Part shown: positions 1 through 9,749 of the stretch, in pieces
Layout: every line of letters begins with the position of its first letter
How positions within the stretch are numbered: the first letter of the stretch is position 1
DNA from: Sedimentisphaerales bacterium
GTDB lineage: Bacteria; Planctomycetota; Phycisphaerae; Sedimentisphaerales; Anaerobacaceae
Direction of reading: 5' to 3'
Length of the DNA stretch: 54,825 nt
Assembly: GCA_016933295.1 (NCBI GenBank)
Contig: JAFGBG010000098.1
Coordinates: 1 to 54,825 of the forward strand
Notes under the pieces: model-generated
What the model saw: only the letters and a program-made list of their open reading frames with translations
The model's database searches: none
What the model was told of the DNA's origin: nothing
Position numbers and translations under genes: made by a program

Positions 1-68
1 AGCGGACAGCGTATAGTTTTTAAATGCTTAATTTTAAGTTAGTTATGTCAATAATAATCCGTAAAGCT

Positions 69-162
69 TCTTTGTGCCTATGTGCCTGTGGACCTATGTG
101 CCTGTGTGCCTTTGGACCTATGTGCCTTTGCACTTTCAATATACCTCTGTGTGCTCTGTGGC
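69..162. repeat. degenerate short tandem repeat (CTATGTGCCT-type)
   Basis: The stretch holds three copies of CTATGTGCCT with irregular spacing, followed by CTCTGTGTGCTCTGTGGCGA. A reverse-complement relative (AAAGGCACATAGGCACAAAG) lies at 37284-37303. No convincing gene lies in bases 1-276; the two ORFs called here are repeat translations. It resembles the dispersed low-complexity intergenic repeats common in large environmental bacterial genomes. It is not a CRISPR, because repeat length and spacers are irregular. Confidence 0.7.
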
Positions 163-171
163 GAAAAAAAA

Positions 172-195
172 TGGAAAACGAACCCAATTTTAAAA
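172..195 (-). repeat. copy 1 of a TTGGGTTCGTTTT intergenic repeat
   Basis: Read on the minus strand this gives AAAATTGGGTTCGTTTTCCA. The core ATTGGGTTCGTTTT recurs at 37223-37236 and 37579-37592 on the plus strand. It directly abuts the CTCTGTG/GCGAAA repeat here, and at 37 kb it is again next to the GTGCC-type repeat, so the two sequences seem to travel together as one composite intergenic element. Confidence 0.6.
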
Positions 196-276
196 TAGGC
201 AAATTGGCACAAGCTCTTTTATAACAAATAAATAAGTGAGATTTTGACGGATTTGATTAACTATAAGGCGGTTGTT

Positions 277-1611
277 TTATCGTTGAGCCTCGGTAGATTC
301 AATGGGCAGCCAAAGACAGGCACGGCAGCCTTTTTCATCCGAGCGGTTTTCAAGAGTCAGATATCCGCCGTGCGCCTCGGCAATCTGACGACTCAGGGCC
401 AAACCGATGCCGGAACCTTTTGCCCTGGTTGTGAAAAACGGCACGAAGACATCGTTGGTTTCGTCAAAACCGGGCCCGTTATCCTCAATCCATACCTGCA
501 AGTGCCGGTCTTCAATTTGCCAGCCAACCTTAACTTCCGGATTATCCGTAACACCTTCGAGACCGGCTTCTACGGCGTTGGTAATAAGGTTAATCAGTAG
601 CTGTTCCAATTGCCCTCTATCCGCTTCGATAATCGCATCCGGACCAGGAAGAACAGTGACTTTTAATCGTGTCTCAAGGCCGCATACATGCTGTATCCAT
701 TCACGGACATTGACCTGGCCTATGACAGGTTCCGGCAGACGAGTGAGTTTCGAATAAGATTCGATAAAGCGGCCCAGCTCATCCGAACGATCCGCGATAA
801 TTTCAAGTCCTTCGAGAACATCGGGCTGCCACTGATTTTGCGAAGCATCCTTTCTGACCCTGTCCTGGAGTGTCTGGGCAACCGACTGGATGGGCGTCAG
901 CGAGTTATTGATTTCATGCCGCATAATCTGTATTAATCTCTTCCATGCCAGGCGTTCTTCTTCGTGCAGCGTGCGTGTGAGATCGGACAGAAAGATGAGC
1001 TGATGCGATATGCCTTTTTCGCGATAAGAGGTCCGGCGTAATTCCCATCGGCGAACGCCCACCGGCAAAGCCAGATCGATTGTTCGCGGAGTTGTGCCTC
1101 TCAGGCAGTCCTCAAGTCCGATATCCGCGGCATGACGGCCCAGAATTTCTTCATCGGGCTTTCTCAATATCTGCCGGCCGCTGTCATTTACAAGACACAG
1201 ACGCCCTTCCTGGTCGAAACCGAACATGGCAACATCTATCTGTGCCAGGGTTTTACGCAGCAAAGCCGTGGCTTCGACCGCCCCAAAACGCTGCTCCTGC
1301 AAAGAGCGGGTAAGAGCATTGATCTCTAAAACAAGCTCGCCGAGGGCATCTTTGCGAGAGGCACCGCGAATACGCAGGGAATAATCGCCCTCTCGCAGCG
1401 CCTCTAAGAGGTTCGAGAGCGTTCTCAGAGAATAAACCACTCTGGCCCTGAGACCGAAGGCAAATCCCAGCCATAATATCAACATAAGGCAGGTCAGTAT
1501 TATGCGAGTTTGAACGGAAAAATCGCCGGACCATAGAAACCACATGGCTATGATAAATGCCGCAAGCCCGCTCGCTAACGACCGAATCAGGATTTGACGT
1601 TCGATTCTCAT
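277..1611 (-). CDS. NtrY-like sensor histidine kinase
   Basis: This 444-aa membrane sensor kinase would autophosphorylate and pass phosphate to the response regulator encoded just upstream. Two membrane segments lie at about residues 9-27 and 36-54. They are followed by a HAMP-like linker, a PAS domain (FGFDQEGRLCLVNDSGRQIL), and a HisKA box with MRHEINNSLTPI near residue 230. The HATPase domain has the N box (NLITNAVEAG), EDNGPGF and GSGIGLALSRQI. The RHEINNSLTPI form of the H-box is typical of NtrY-type kinases. There is almost no periplasmic loop, so the signal is probably intramembrane or cytoplasmic. The start lies 1 nt after the regulator's TAA, so the two are cotranscribed and probably translationally coupled. 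The stimulus is unknown. Confidence 0.92.
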   Translation of the reverse strand: MRIERQILIRSLASGLAAFIIAMWFLWSGDFSVQTRIILTCLMLILWLGFAFGLRARVVYSLRTLSNLLEALREGDYSLRIRGASRKDALGELVLEINALTRSLQEQRFGAVEATALLRKTLAQIDVAMFGFDQEGRLCLVNDSGRQILRKPDEEILGRHAADIGLEDCLRGTTPRTIDLALPVGVRRWELRRTSYREKGISHQLIFLSDLTRTLHEEERLAWKRLIQIMRHEINNSLTPIQSVAQTLQDRVRKDASQNQWQPDVLEGLEIIADRSDELGRFIESYSKLTRLPEPVIGQVNVREWIQHVCGLETRLKVTVLPGPDAIIEADRGQLEQLLINLITNAVEAGLEGVTDNPEVKVGWQIEDRHLQVWIEDNGPGFDETNDVFVPFFTTRAKGSGIGLALSRQIAEAHGGYLTLENRSDEKGCRACLWLPIESTEAQR

Positions 1612-1612
1612 T

Positions 1613-2992
1613 TTATTCGATCTGGTATTTTTCCAGACGTCGATACAAAGCAGCGCGGCTCAATCCGAGTGCTTCGGCGGCTTTGCTGATGTCACCTTCA
1701 AATCGGGCCATTGCCTTTCGGACAGCCCGGCGCTCCATTTCTTCGAGCGTTATATTTTCAAGCCGCAAGGTTGTTTCCGGTCTTTCCGTCAGACCAAGCT
1801 CATGCGAACGTATGAGCTTGTCCCGTGTCATAAGAACCGCCCGTTCTATCGTGTGGTCCAGCTCGCGGACATTGCCGGGCCAATGATAAGACAATAAAGC
1901 CTGCATGGCGACGGGATCAAAACCTGTAATAGCCTTGCGATACTTTGTGACATAACCTCGCAGAAAGTGCGTGGCCAAAAGCGGGACGTCTTCTTTACGT
2001 TCCCTCAAAGCAGGCACATGAATCTCAACCGTATTCAAGCGATAAAGCAAATCCTGGCGAAAATCTCCCGAAGATATTTCGGAAGATAAGTCTGCGTTGG
2101 TAGCTGAAAGCACACGCACATTCACCCGGCAGGTTTTTGACGAGCCGATAGGCTCGAATTCCCCGCTTTCAAGAACACGCAAAAGTTTCGACTGAAGCTT
2201 TACCGGTACAGCGGCAATCTCATCCAGAAACAGCGTGCCTCCGTCGGCCAGTTTGAACCGGCCCAGCCGATTAGTTTTGGCATCGGTAAAAGCACCAGCC
2301 ACATGGCCGAACAGCTCACTTTCGAAAACGGTTTCCGGAATACTCGCCGTATTTACGCTTACCATTGTCTTATCTTTCCGGTTCGAGGCGGCGTGCAGAG
2401 CATTTGCAACAACACCTTTGCCGCTTCCGTTTTCGCCGGTTATAAGAACATTCGCATCGGAAGGTCCCACTCGGGCAATGGCTTCCAATACGGGCTGCAT
2501 TGCGTGCGATTCGGCAATAAGGGATTCGGAACTTTCGTTCTTAAGATAAACAATCTCCTGTTCGAGCTGCCTGCTTTTTCGCAGAGAGCGGCTCAGCTCG
2601 ACTTGTGTTCGCAGAACCACAAGCAGCCGCTCGTTCTTCCACGGCTTCGGTATAAAATCGCGCGCGCCCCGGCGCATCGCTTCGACGGCCAGCTCCACGC
2701 TGCTCCAGGCGGTCATTACAACTACGGGAAGCATATTGTCGATTTGCTTGATTCTCGACAGCACATCAAGGCCCTGCTCTCCGGAAGTTTGCCCCCGCAC
2801 GTAGTTAAGATCCATAAGAACAACATCGAAATCTCGGGTTTTAACCGATTCTATGATTTCGGCAACGGATGAAGCCGTCTCAATCTGAAAACCTTCCGGC
2901 TTTAGCAGTAAACGCAGAGCCTTAAGAACGTCAGGCTGGTCATCGGCAACAAGAATACAGGGTTGTTCGTAAGGCTTTTGTGTTTCTGACAT
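1613..2992 (-). CDS. NtrC-family sigma54-dependent response regulator
   Basis: This 459-aa protein has three domains. The receiver carries DD at 17-18, phospho-acceptor Asp61 in VVLMDLNY, and a Thr/Lys switch (VVMTAWSS, FIPKPW). The AAA+ domain has Walker A GENGSGKG, Walker B GGTLFLDEI and the arginine-finger region. A Fis-type C-terminal HTH reads DISKAAEALGLSRAALYRRL. It should activate sigma54 promoters when phosphorylated by the adjacent kinase. The sigma54-contact loop reads GAFTDA instead of the canonical GAFTGA; this variant exists in some NtrX/NtrC-like regulators and may weaken or alter sigma54 use. It is the first gene of a two-gene operon. Targets cannot be read from this window; no strong TGGCAC-N5-TTGC site was found near the neighbouring genes. 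Confidence 0.93.
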   Translation of the reverse strand: MSETQKPYEQPCILVADDQPDVLKALRLLLKPEGFQIETASSVAEIIESVKTRDFDVVLMDLNYVRGQTSGEQGLDVLSRIKQIDNMLPVVVMTAWSSVELAVEAMRRGARDFIPKPWKNERLLVVLRTQVELSRSLRKSRQLEQEIVYLKNESSESLIAESHAMQPVLEAIARVGPSDANVLITGENGSGKGVVANALHAASNRKDKTMVSVNTASIPETVFESELFGHVAGAFTDAKTNRLGRFKLADGGTLFLDEIAAVPVKLQSKLLRVLESGEFEPIGSSKTCRVNVRVLSATNADLSSEISSGDFRQDLLYRLNTVEIHVPALRERKEDVPLLATHFLRGYVTKYRKAITGFDPVAMQALLSYHWPGNVRELDHTIERAVLMTRDKLIRSHELGLTERPETTLRLENITLEEMERRAVRKAMARFEGDISKAAEALGLSRAALYRRLEKYQIE

Positions 2993-3222
2993 AAATTATT
3001 CCACTTACTACAAAGCGATTATTTAGTCTGAATTAAATCCATAACTGGAAATTATTTAAAGAACTTTTGTATCGTCGTGTTAAAATCATAAACCAAATGC
3101 TCAAGAAGGTAAAGGAGAAATAAGATTTTGTTTAGTGCCGTCAAAAGCGGATCAAGGATATTCAATTTTTATCATTGACTCAAAAAAAGATTTTTCAATT
3201 GATTCCAATTCGAGAAAGATTT

Positions 3223-3235
3223 TGCTATTATAGCA
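3223..3235. promoter_or_regulatory. perfect 13-bp palindrome in the divergent regulator/GH35 intergenic region
   Basis: TGCTATTATAGCA is a perfect 6+1+6 inverted repeat about 120 bp upstream of the GH35 gene, in the 360-bp AT-rich gap (2993-3352) separating it from the divergently transcribed two-component operon. Its placement suits an operator, but it is short and a single copy. No other feature was recognised in the gap except the GH35 ribosome site GAAGGAG. Confidence 0.25.
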
Positions 3236-3352
3236 GAATTGGGAAGCCTTATTGTAGAATCGGGCGTTCCTTTATTACACAAAAACCTGTATTTCTATAG
3301 ATAAAAATTTATCATCGACATTCAACTTAATACAACCGAAGGAGACAAACCG

Positions 3353-5242
3353 ATGTTTACAAGGAAATTAGTTAATCCATGTTTGCTTATAAGATCAATT
3401 ATTTTTCCGATTGTAACTTTATTGATTATACCGGCACTCGGAGTCGAATCTGCCGGCGGTGGGAATTACAACGATATTCCACACTTGCGTAAAAGCGGTG
3501 AAGTAACAAAACTTTTTGTAGATGGCCGGCCCTTCATCTGCGTCGCGGGGGAGGTGCGCAATACGAGTTCCTCCGACTTCGAGACCATGAAACTGACCAT
3601 TCAGCGTCTGGCCGAATGCAACCTCAATACCATTTTGACTGTCGTCTCCTGGGACCTGGTCGAGCCCGAAGAGGGCAAGTTTGACTTCTCGATAATCGAC
3701 TATCAGATCGAAGCCGCCCGGGCCAATAATGTGCGGCTTATCCTTCTCTGGTTTGCCAGTTGGAAAAACGGCCTGTCGCATTTTCCGCCGGAGTGGATCA
3801 AGGCCGATCAGGAGCGTTTCCCTCGCGTGGTAAATGCCGAGGGTAAAACGCTGGAGATTCTCTCGACGCTCAGCCGGGCCAATCGGGATGCCGACGCTAA
3901 AGCCTTCGCCGCCGTTATGAGGCACATTCGCGATCTCGATTCGAAACACCACACCGTTATCGCCATACAGGTCGAGAACGAAGTGGGTGTGTTAGGCAGC
4001 ACACGAGACTTCTGCCCCGAGGCCAACGAAGCTTTTTCCAAGCCCGTGCCGCGGGAGTTGATGGAATATCTCCGGCAAAACAGGGACAACCTGCTGCCCG
4101 AGCTAAAGGCGATTTGGGATGCGGCCGGCAATAAGACCAGCGGCACGTGGGAAGAAGTTTTCGGTAAGAACGTTCAGCGTCCGACGGATGTTCCGCCTGT
4201 ACCCAATAGCCGCAACCGTCCTCAACGAACTGCCGACGCCGAACTTTTCAACCACACGGACGAGATTTTCATGGCGTGGCATTACGCCCGCTATATCGGA
4301 TACATCGCGTCACAGGGCAAGAAGGAATATCCGCTACCGATGTATGTCAACACGTGGATCGTTCAGCCGAGTGACCTCGGACCCGGTGACTACCCAAGCG
4401 GCGGCCCCGAGCCGCTGGTACACGACATCTGGCGTGCCGGCGCTCCTGCAATCGACATACTGGCACCGGATATCTACCTGCCGCAATATGCCGATATCAT
4501 TCGAACCTTCTCACGAAGTGGCAATCCGGCCTTCAATCCAGAAACCTGGCAGGATGGAAATTTGTGCTGGACGGCCTTCACACAGCTCAATGTACTGTGC
4601 TACTCGCCGTTCGGGATCGACAATCTAAGCCCGGACAGCGCGTTCGCACGAGCCTACGGCCTTATTGGCGGACTATCCGGCGCGATCGCTGAGGCGCAGG
4701 GAAAGAAGGATGTAATCAAGCTGATTACCCTGGAACAGGGCGAGCACCCGGGCCGGGTAGAGATGGGCGACTATGTGTTTGATTTCACACTCGCCCCAGT
4801 CCGACGGCGCGGCGGCGGCCCGGATACCGGCTCAGCCACCGCCGCGGACACCGATGCAACGGCATCACGTTTCGGCAGCCGAGGAACACTGGCGTTTATG
4901 GAGGCTCCTTTCGTGCTCATTATCAACACGGCTGTCAACGAATATTACTTTGCGACCAATGGTAACTACTCTTTCCGGGTCTCTCCAAGAACCGGCGGAG
5001 GTATCGCGGCCACGGCAAGTATCGACCGCGGAGCCTTCGTCAACGGCCAATGGGTCAGAACTCGCCGGCTCAACGGTGATGATATTATGAGAGGTGGCTA
5101 CGATGTCTCCGGCGCAGCAGCCAATAACCAGGCCGGCACGCTTATCCCCCTGGGGGGCGGCGACAGGTATGCCCGCCCAACTGAGGCAGGAACATCAACT
5201 CCACCGACGATAACACGCATCAGGTTCTATCGCTACCGTTAA
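3353..5242 (+). CDS. secreted GH35-like beta-galactosidase with DUF5597-type C-terminus
   Basis: This 629-aa protein has an N-terminal signal segment (about residues 12-33) and a TIM barrel of the GH35/GH42 superfamily. The likely acid/base is Glu210 (QVENEVG) and the likely nucleophile Glu397 (FNPETW). The barrel segment DILAPDIYLPQY and the following CYSPFGID match DUF5597-bearing beta-galactosidases of the Caulobacter/Xanthomonas type. The expected role is removal of galactosyl residues from hemicellulose or pectin side chains outside the cytoplasm. An Arg/Gly stretch followed by an Ala/Thr/Asp-rich stretch (VRRRGGGPDTGS... at about residues 483-511) interrupts the C-terminal beta domain and looks like an inserted loop. 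The start is supported by GAAGGAG nine nt upstream. It converges on the PL9-like gene; the substrate linkage is inferred only. Confidence 0.85.
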   Translation: MFTRKLVNPCLLIRSIIFPIVTLLIIPALGVESAGGGNYNDIPHLRKSGEVTKLFVDGRPFICVAGEVRNTSSSDFETMKLTIQRLAECNLNTILTVVSWDLVEPEEGKFDFSIIDYQIEAARANNVRLILLWFASWKNGLSHFPPEWIKADQERFPRVVNAEGKTLEILSTLSRANRDADAKAFAAVMRHIRDLDSKHHTVIAIQVENEVGVLGSTRDFCPEANEAFSKPVPRELMEYLRQNRDNLLPELKAIWDAAGNKTSGTWEEVFGKNVQRPTDVPPVPNSRNRPQRTADAELFNHTDEIFMAWHYARYIGYIASQGKKEYPLPMYVNTWIVQPSDLGPGDYPSGGPEPLVHDIWRAGAPAIDILAPDIYLPQYADIIRTFSRSGNPAFNPETWQDGNLCWTAFTQLNVLCYSPFGIDNLSPDSAFARAYGLIGGLSGAIAEAQGKKDVIKLITLEQGEHPGRVEMGDYVFDFTLAPVRRRGGGPDTGSATAADTDATASRFGSRGTLAFMEAPFVLIINTAVNEYYFATNGNYSFRVSPRTGGGIAATASIDRGAFVNGQWVRTRRLNGDDIMRGGYDVSGAAANNQAGTLIPLGGGDRYARPTEAGTSTPPTITRIRFYRYR

Positions 5243-5517
5243 CGGCGTTTGGTTTAGCACGGTTGGAATCGGAATGTTGATTTCGTAGTGCTTGATATGG
5301 CATTATACGCAGATGAATATTTAGTAAAACGAACAGACAACAATTTAATTCATGGTACAAATTAAAAATGTAGAAGATTAACAGGTTACTTCGTTCAAAA
5401 TGTATTCAAAACTTAATACCTGATATTTCGCACACCCAAGCTAATTTTGAGAGGTGCGGACATATAACTTTCTTAGAGATGGTGGGACCAGTTTCTATTC
5501 CTACATCCGGCGATTAT

Positions 5518-6786
5518 CTACTCGGTCTCAAACGCCCCCAGATCCGGGGACGTCCCGTTATACGGCAAACCCACATCTACTCCGGCATCTATAAGCCTGC
5601 TTGTTTGCGAAAGCCGCATAAAATCCAGCCGAGGCAGGCTACCGTCAGATTGACGAGGACCATCCATGTCTTCAGGTACGATACTCAGGAAATCGGCGTC
5701 TGTTACTTTGGCCTTTAGATTCCATGAATTGAACTGGTCGTCCGGATCGCTCTTGGTCACATTCGCCAGTGCAACGCCGGGACCATAGGCGATATTGTTT
5801 CGCAAAAGATGGACAACCGGATCGACCACTGTCTGCATATCGAAGTTGCGTGGATTTCCAAAGGCAGTATCGTTATAAAAGTGAAGCGGCCCAGGGTGAT
5901 AGTTAGCATAGAAACCCTGCACACGATTGTTGAAGGACAGGTTGAACCGGATAACGTGCGTCGGGATTTGCGGGGGAAATCTCGCCGGATTCAGCAGAAA
6001 TCCGCCCGACTTGAATCCTGCGCCGTTGCCGGCCCTCTCGGAAGTGTCGAGAACAAAACCATTGTGCCAGGCCCAGCAGCCTTCGATCGTGTGCACGCCG
6101 GGCGCATTAATCAGGTCATATCCATCGTCGCTGTTAGACCACGCCCGGCACCCTCTGAACACATTGCCGTCGTCGTTGCTGTGGCCGCCGAATCCATCGG
6201 CGTTCTCTCCCCTGCGGTCGGGGTCGTAGTTGTGATGCGAGTCACAGTTAAGCACCAGATTATCGCCGCCGTCGGAGATGAAAAGGCCAGGGCCTTCGTT
6301 GTGGTGCAGGTTGAGACGCTCGAAAATATTGTGGCTGCCCCCTTCGACGCGGATAGCCCACGATTCATTGGTCCGGGTGAGAATCTGCTGCACGCCTCGG
6401 ACCTCAAGGCCCTTCAAGTGCAACCAGTCGCCCGTGATGCTGAATCCCTTAATCCTGACCGGTGTTGCCAGTCGATAGAAATCGAAGATCGGTGTTTCAT
6501 CTTTATAGGACCAATAGTTGATGCGTTTTCCCTCTTCGCCGCTCTTATTCAAAAGAATACCGATTTTAATGTCGGTCCCGTTAAAAACATATTCGCCGCC
6601 CCGTATCCAAACTGTATCACCCGGCGAGACGGACTCCTGGGCACGGGTAACGGTCGCAAACGGGCGGTCTATTGTACCGGGATTGGCATCGTCGCCGTCA
6701 GTAGCTACATAGAATTCGGCGGCGTCAGAGGTACTTAGTGCAAGCAGTACGGCAAGAACAAACGCAAAGCAAATTGAGGTTTTCAT
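5518..6786 (-). CDS. secreted right-handed beta-helix protein, PL9-like pectate lyase
   Basis: I chose ATG at 6786 (MKTSICF), because GGAG lies 7 nt upstream and a signal peptide follows directly (ending SDAAEF). The ORF-track start at 6798 overlaps that GGAG. The 422-aa product starts with FYVATDGDDANPGT and then DTVWIRGGEYVFNG, the usual entry of DUF1565/PL9 beta-helices. Repeated turns such as GGSHNIFERLNLHHNEGPGL and the Asp-rich NCDSHHNYDPDRRGENADGF match the PL9 calcium/active-site face. The expected reaction is beta-elimination of polygalacturonan or a related uronic backbone in the periplasm or outside. It lies upstream of the PL26-like gene but is transcribed separately from it in terms of order: PL26 comes first. 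No G/R insert is seen here. Confidence 0.82.
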   Translation of the reverse strand: MKTSICFAFVLAVLLALSTSDAAEFYVATDGDDANPGTIDRPFATVTRAQESVSPGDTVWIRGGEYVFNGTDIKIGILLNKSGEEGKRINYWSYKDETPIFDFYRLATPVRIKGFSITGDWLHLKGLEVRGVQQILTRTNESWAIRVEGGSHNIFERLNLHHNEGPGLFISDGGDNLVLNCDSHHNYDPDRRGENADGFGGHSNDDGNVFRGCRAWSNSDDGYDLINAPGVHTIEGCWAWHNGFVLDTSERAGNGAGFKSGGFLLNPARFPPQIPTHVIRFNLSFNNRVQGFYANYHPGPLHFYNDTAFGNPRNFDMQTVVDPVVHLLRNNIAYGPGVALANVTKSDPDDQFNSWNLKAKVTDADFLSIVPEDMDGPRQSDGSLPRLDFMRLSQTSRLIDAGVDVGLPYNGTSPDLGAFETE

Positions 6787-6921
6787 ATAATGCTCCATAG
6801 AACCAAATCGGCGTCAAAGTCATACTAATATAAAAATAAACTGTATTCTATAGTGTTCCCTATTCGGTGTCCCAGGCTGAACTGTTTCCCGATGCGAACC
6901 ATACTTTTATCACCGGACGGC

Positions 6922-9612
6922 TCATTCGCCTCCACGTCTTCCCCTAGTACCGAATCCGCCACGACCGCCTCTCGGCCCTGGTTCGGGAGCTTCCATAGGT
7001 AACCGGTCCTTGACCATCTCCAGGATTTCAATATCCATCAGGGACGACTGGGCAGATGTATTCGTGCTGACACCGCGAGCTTCATCGACCGGATTAAGCA
7101 CCTCAGGTGCTTCGATCCGCGTCGTATTATAATTGCTACGACCGTATCCAACCCCCTGGATCGCACGCTCGGCAAATGCAGGATTCTTCGTTTTGTAATA
7201 CACGTATGCCGCTAATCGCGGCGTTCCCTGGCTGTTGCCACCGCCCTGCTCGCCTATCATCGATGCATCGGCTCCTTCTGCTCCGGTCTCTTTGTCGCGC
7301 AGAAGCACCTCCGCCGGCGCGTTCCCTAACCGACAATACTGAAGCCAGATTTTCTCCCACGTCGGATCGTCGAGTAAATCAGTCAATTCAAAAGCCACTT
7401 CCGCTCCGCCTTGAATCGTTGTCAGGTTATAAGTTCCCGGCGAGTCGTCCACCTGATAGAGCTTCCCCGTCGCCGGATCGTAGCCCATAACCAGATTTCG
7501 CCCGGTTCGCATCCCATACGGCATTTCCGCCATCGAGTTGACACCGGCCATAATTTTGTCACGCCATTTAGTCTCGCCGGTCCGTTCCCATTCAGTCATC
7601 CAGTTGCTTACGAACGCCAGCCAGTCCGGCCCGACACGCACCCTCCCCGGATATTTCGCTTCCCTTTCGTTTCTCGGCTGCGCCTTGCGCATCATGTCAA
7701 CCTCGGAAGTTGTCTTGTCGGCCACCAGCACCATCTTCATGATATCGCCAATGCGCTCATCGGTCGTCAGGTAGTAATAGAACCGATTATGTGCCGCCTG
7801 GCTGACGCGCGGCTCCTTGGCGCTGTCGCCCCAATGCACTACATTGTGCCGGGAGCCCAGACCTGCAAAACGGCCGAAGTGATATGTGTCCACCTCGCTG
7901 GTGTGCCGCGTCATTGCCTCTGCCATTCGGAATATGTCTGCGTCTCCTGTTCGGATATAGCTGTACCAAAGCCATAACACCGAACCCAATTCCGTGTTGT
8001 CCCAGGCATATCCTCCCACATCATAGCGCCACATATGCCTCTGCGTATCGTACGCATGGCGCACATCGCCATAGTGCCAGAATCCATACCAATGATGCTG
8101 TTCAATCGCATTCCTGTAATAATCCAGCGCCCCAGCCAGCCGATCCTCAACCAATTCCTTGAACGGCGTTGAACGATCAGGCAGGCTCCAGAGACCGAAG
8201 ATTCCCGCCGCGTGAATTATCTGAGGATTGATCGTCAATAAGGGTGGTTCGTTCGCCATCTTTGCCTGCGCCACAGACTCATCGCGCGACGGCATCTGTC
8301 CCGAGGGGTACAGCATCAGCTCACTGGTTCTTGCCACACCGACCGGATCATCATATCCCTCTTCGTAATCCTCGTAATTCCCGCTGCCATTGACGTTCCC
8401 ATGGCCGTGTGTGTCGTAGAATCGCATGTCCATCGCCGGCCCGTCCGGGGACCACAGCCAAGCCAGAACCGTTGCCGCTTCTGCCGTGGCTCCACGCACC
8501 TCCAGAGCCGACGGATGAGACTGCCAGAAGTCCTTCACTGCTACACCCAGACCACCGGTTTCGTCTCCGGCAAAAACATAGCCGGCAGCCCGCTTCCCCT
8601 GAGCGGCTTCCAGCCACGAGCTCTTATCGTTTGTCCGCTTGACAATACTGAAGCCTTCGGAATTAGATTGCACAAGCTTAAACTCATCCCACTGTGCCGA
8701 AGGATCCTGGGTATCTGCCCTGCCTCGCCTGCCGAATCCACCACGTCCACCAGTGACTGTAGGCTCGCTCCAAAGACCACCATCGGCTCCGGCGAACCGC
8801 ACGGTGCGGTCACGCAATCCTCCTCGCAGCGGCACATCGAATGCTAATCCAAGACCTCGCAGGAAATCCTCGTTTTTGTCACCGTCGAACATAATCGTAT
8901 GCACGACCTTGATCGGCTGAAGTCCGGCGTAGAAATACAGCCGCACAACAAACGGTAACCACTCTCGCGAACCGTTCACCTCCTTGTGGATACCCTCGAA
9001 CTTTACCACTGCTCGCACCGGCCCTTCCTGCTCAACAGTCACTTTCTTGATCGAGCTCACATACACCTCACGCGGCGATGGATGCAGGTAATTGGTCTCA
9101 GGTCCGTTCTGCAGGATCGCCTCCAATCGTCCATTACGAGCGACTTCACGACCATCCACAGTAATCGAATCAATCAGACTGCCTTCTTTACCGCCCAACA
9201 AAACCTGCATCAAGCCCGTATCCACAAGCCATGATCCGGCCGTCTCGGCGCCTTTGATCCTAACAGCCGGACCGCTCGTCGTCACTGCCTGGGCCTCCTC
9301 AACAATCATCGGTCCGGTGTCATTCGCGTCGGCGGTCGTCGCAAATCCCGTCCACTTGACGGATCCGTCCGGCCAATACGCCAACGTCCAGCTCTGTAGC
9401 GGCTTCGTCTCATCGTTGTCTGTCTTCAGCCGGAACTGCTGGTCCCGCCGCACCGTTCCCTCGGGCCACGGAACTCCCCAGCTCACACCGATCGGACCAA
9501 CTGGAGTCTTCTCACCCAACCATTTTATCTGTACATTCTGTGCCATTACTCCCACGCTCGTTGCAGCTATCAAAAAGATCATAAAGGCCACGCAAGATAT
9601 ACGATACTTCAT
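6922..9612 (-). CDS. secreted PL26-like exo-rhamnogalacturonan lyase (PcRGLX/YetA-like)
   Basis: This 896-aa protein has a cleavable signal peptide ending VGVMAQNVQ and a start supported by GGAGAAAAG. The N-terminal beta-sandwich (VGPIGVSWGVPWPEGTV ... WTLAYWPDGSVKWTGFA) is the PcRGLX N-terminal domain. The central part (HHWYGFWHYGDVRHAYD, WLWYSYIRTGD) is the (alpha/alpha) barrel of this family. It is expected to attack rhamnogalacturonan-I from chain ends. It carries two Gly/Arg-rich stretches. One is internal (GGRGGFGRRGRADTQD, about residues 287-304, between two beta-sandwich strands) and one forms the extreme C-terminus (PRGGRGGFGTRGRRGGE). Neither is expected in the fold. The internal one uses the same codons (GGC AGG CGA GGC AG) as the CE15-like gene insert. 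Confidence 0.85.
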   Translation of the reverse strand: MKYRISCVAFMIFLIAATSVGVMAQNVQIKWLGEKTPVGPIGVSWGVPWPEGTVRRDQQFRLKTDNDETKPLQSWTLAYWPDGSVKWTGFATTADANDTGPMIVEEAQAVTTSGPAVRIKGAETAGSWLVDTGLMQVLLGGKEGSLIDSITVDGREVARNGRLEAILQNGPETNYLHPSPREVYVSSIKKVTVEQEGPVRAVVKFEGIHKEVNGSREWLPFVVRLYFYAGLQPIKVVHTIMFDGDKNEDFLRGLGLAFDVPLRGGLRDRTVRFAGADGGLWSEPTVTGGRGGFGRRGRADTQDPSAQWDEFKLVQSNSEGFSIVKRTNDKSSWLEAAQGKRAAGYVFAGDETGGLGVAVKDFWQSHPSALEVRGATAEAATVLAWLWSPDGPAMDMRFYDTHGHGNVNGSGNYEDYEEGYDDPVGVARTSELMLYPSGQMPSRDESVAQAKMANEPPLLTINPQIIHAAGIFGLWSLPDRSTPFKELVEDRLAGALDYYRNAIEQHHWYGFWHYGDVRHAYDTQRHMWRYDVGGYAWDNTELGSVLWLWYSYIRTGDADIFRMAEAMTRHTSEVDTYHFGRFAGLGSRHNVVHWGDSAKEPRVSQAAHNRFYYYLTTDERIGDIMKMVLVADKTTSEVDMMRKAQPRNEREAKYPGRVRVGPDWLAFVSNWMTEWERTGETKWRDKIMAGVNSMAEMPYGMRTGRNLVMGYDPATGKLYQVDDSPGTYNLTTIQGGAEVAFELTDLLDDPTWEKIWLQYCRLGNAPAEVLLRDKETGAEGADASMIGEQGGGNSQGTPRLAAYVYYKTKNPAFAERAIQGVGYGRSNYNTTRIEAPEVLNPVDEARGVSTNTSAQSSLMDIEILEMVKDRLPMEAPEPGPRGGRGGFGTRGRRGGE

Positions 9613-9749
9613 ATTCTTTTCTCCATTTCGTCTTTGGTCGGACGATGAATACCAGACCGGGATTTAAAATTTAGTTTTAACTTAAAAAATCCTGTAAGTT
9701 CCATATCTTAAAATACTGCAATAACCACTTAATATATTCATTTTGTGCA

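Noticed and set aside
69-137. Possible CRISPR array from repeated CTATGTGCCT
   Set aside because: Repeat units are about 10 bp with irregular, repeat-derived spacing and no unique spacers; no cas genes are present.
200-220. TTGGCACAAGCTCTTTT as a sigma54 promoter
   Set aside because: TGGCAC is present, but the second half lacks TTGCA/T at the required spacing, and no gene starts downstream on that strand.
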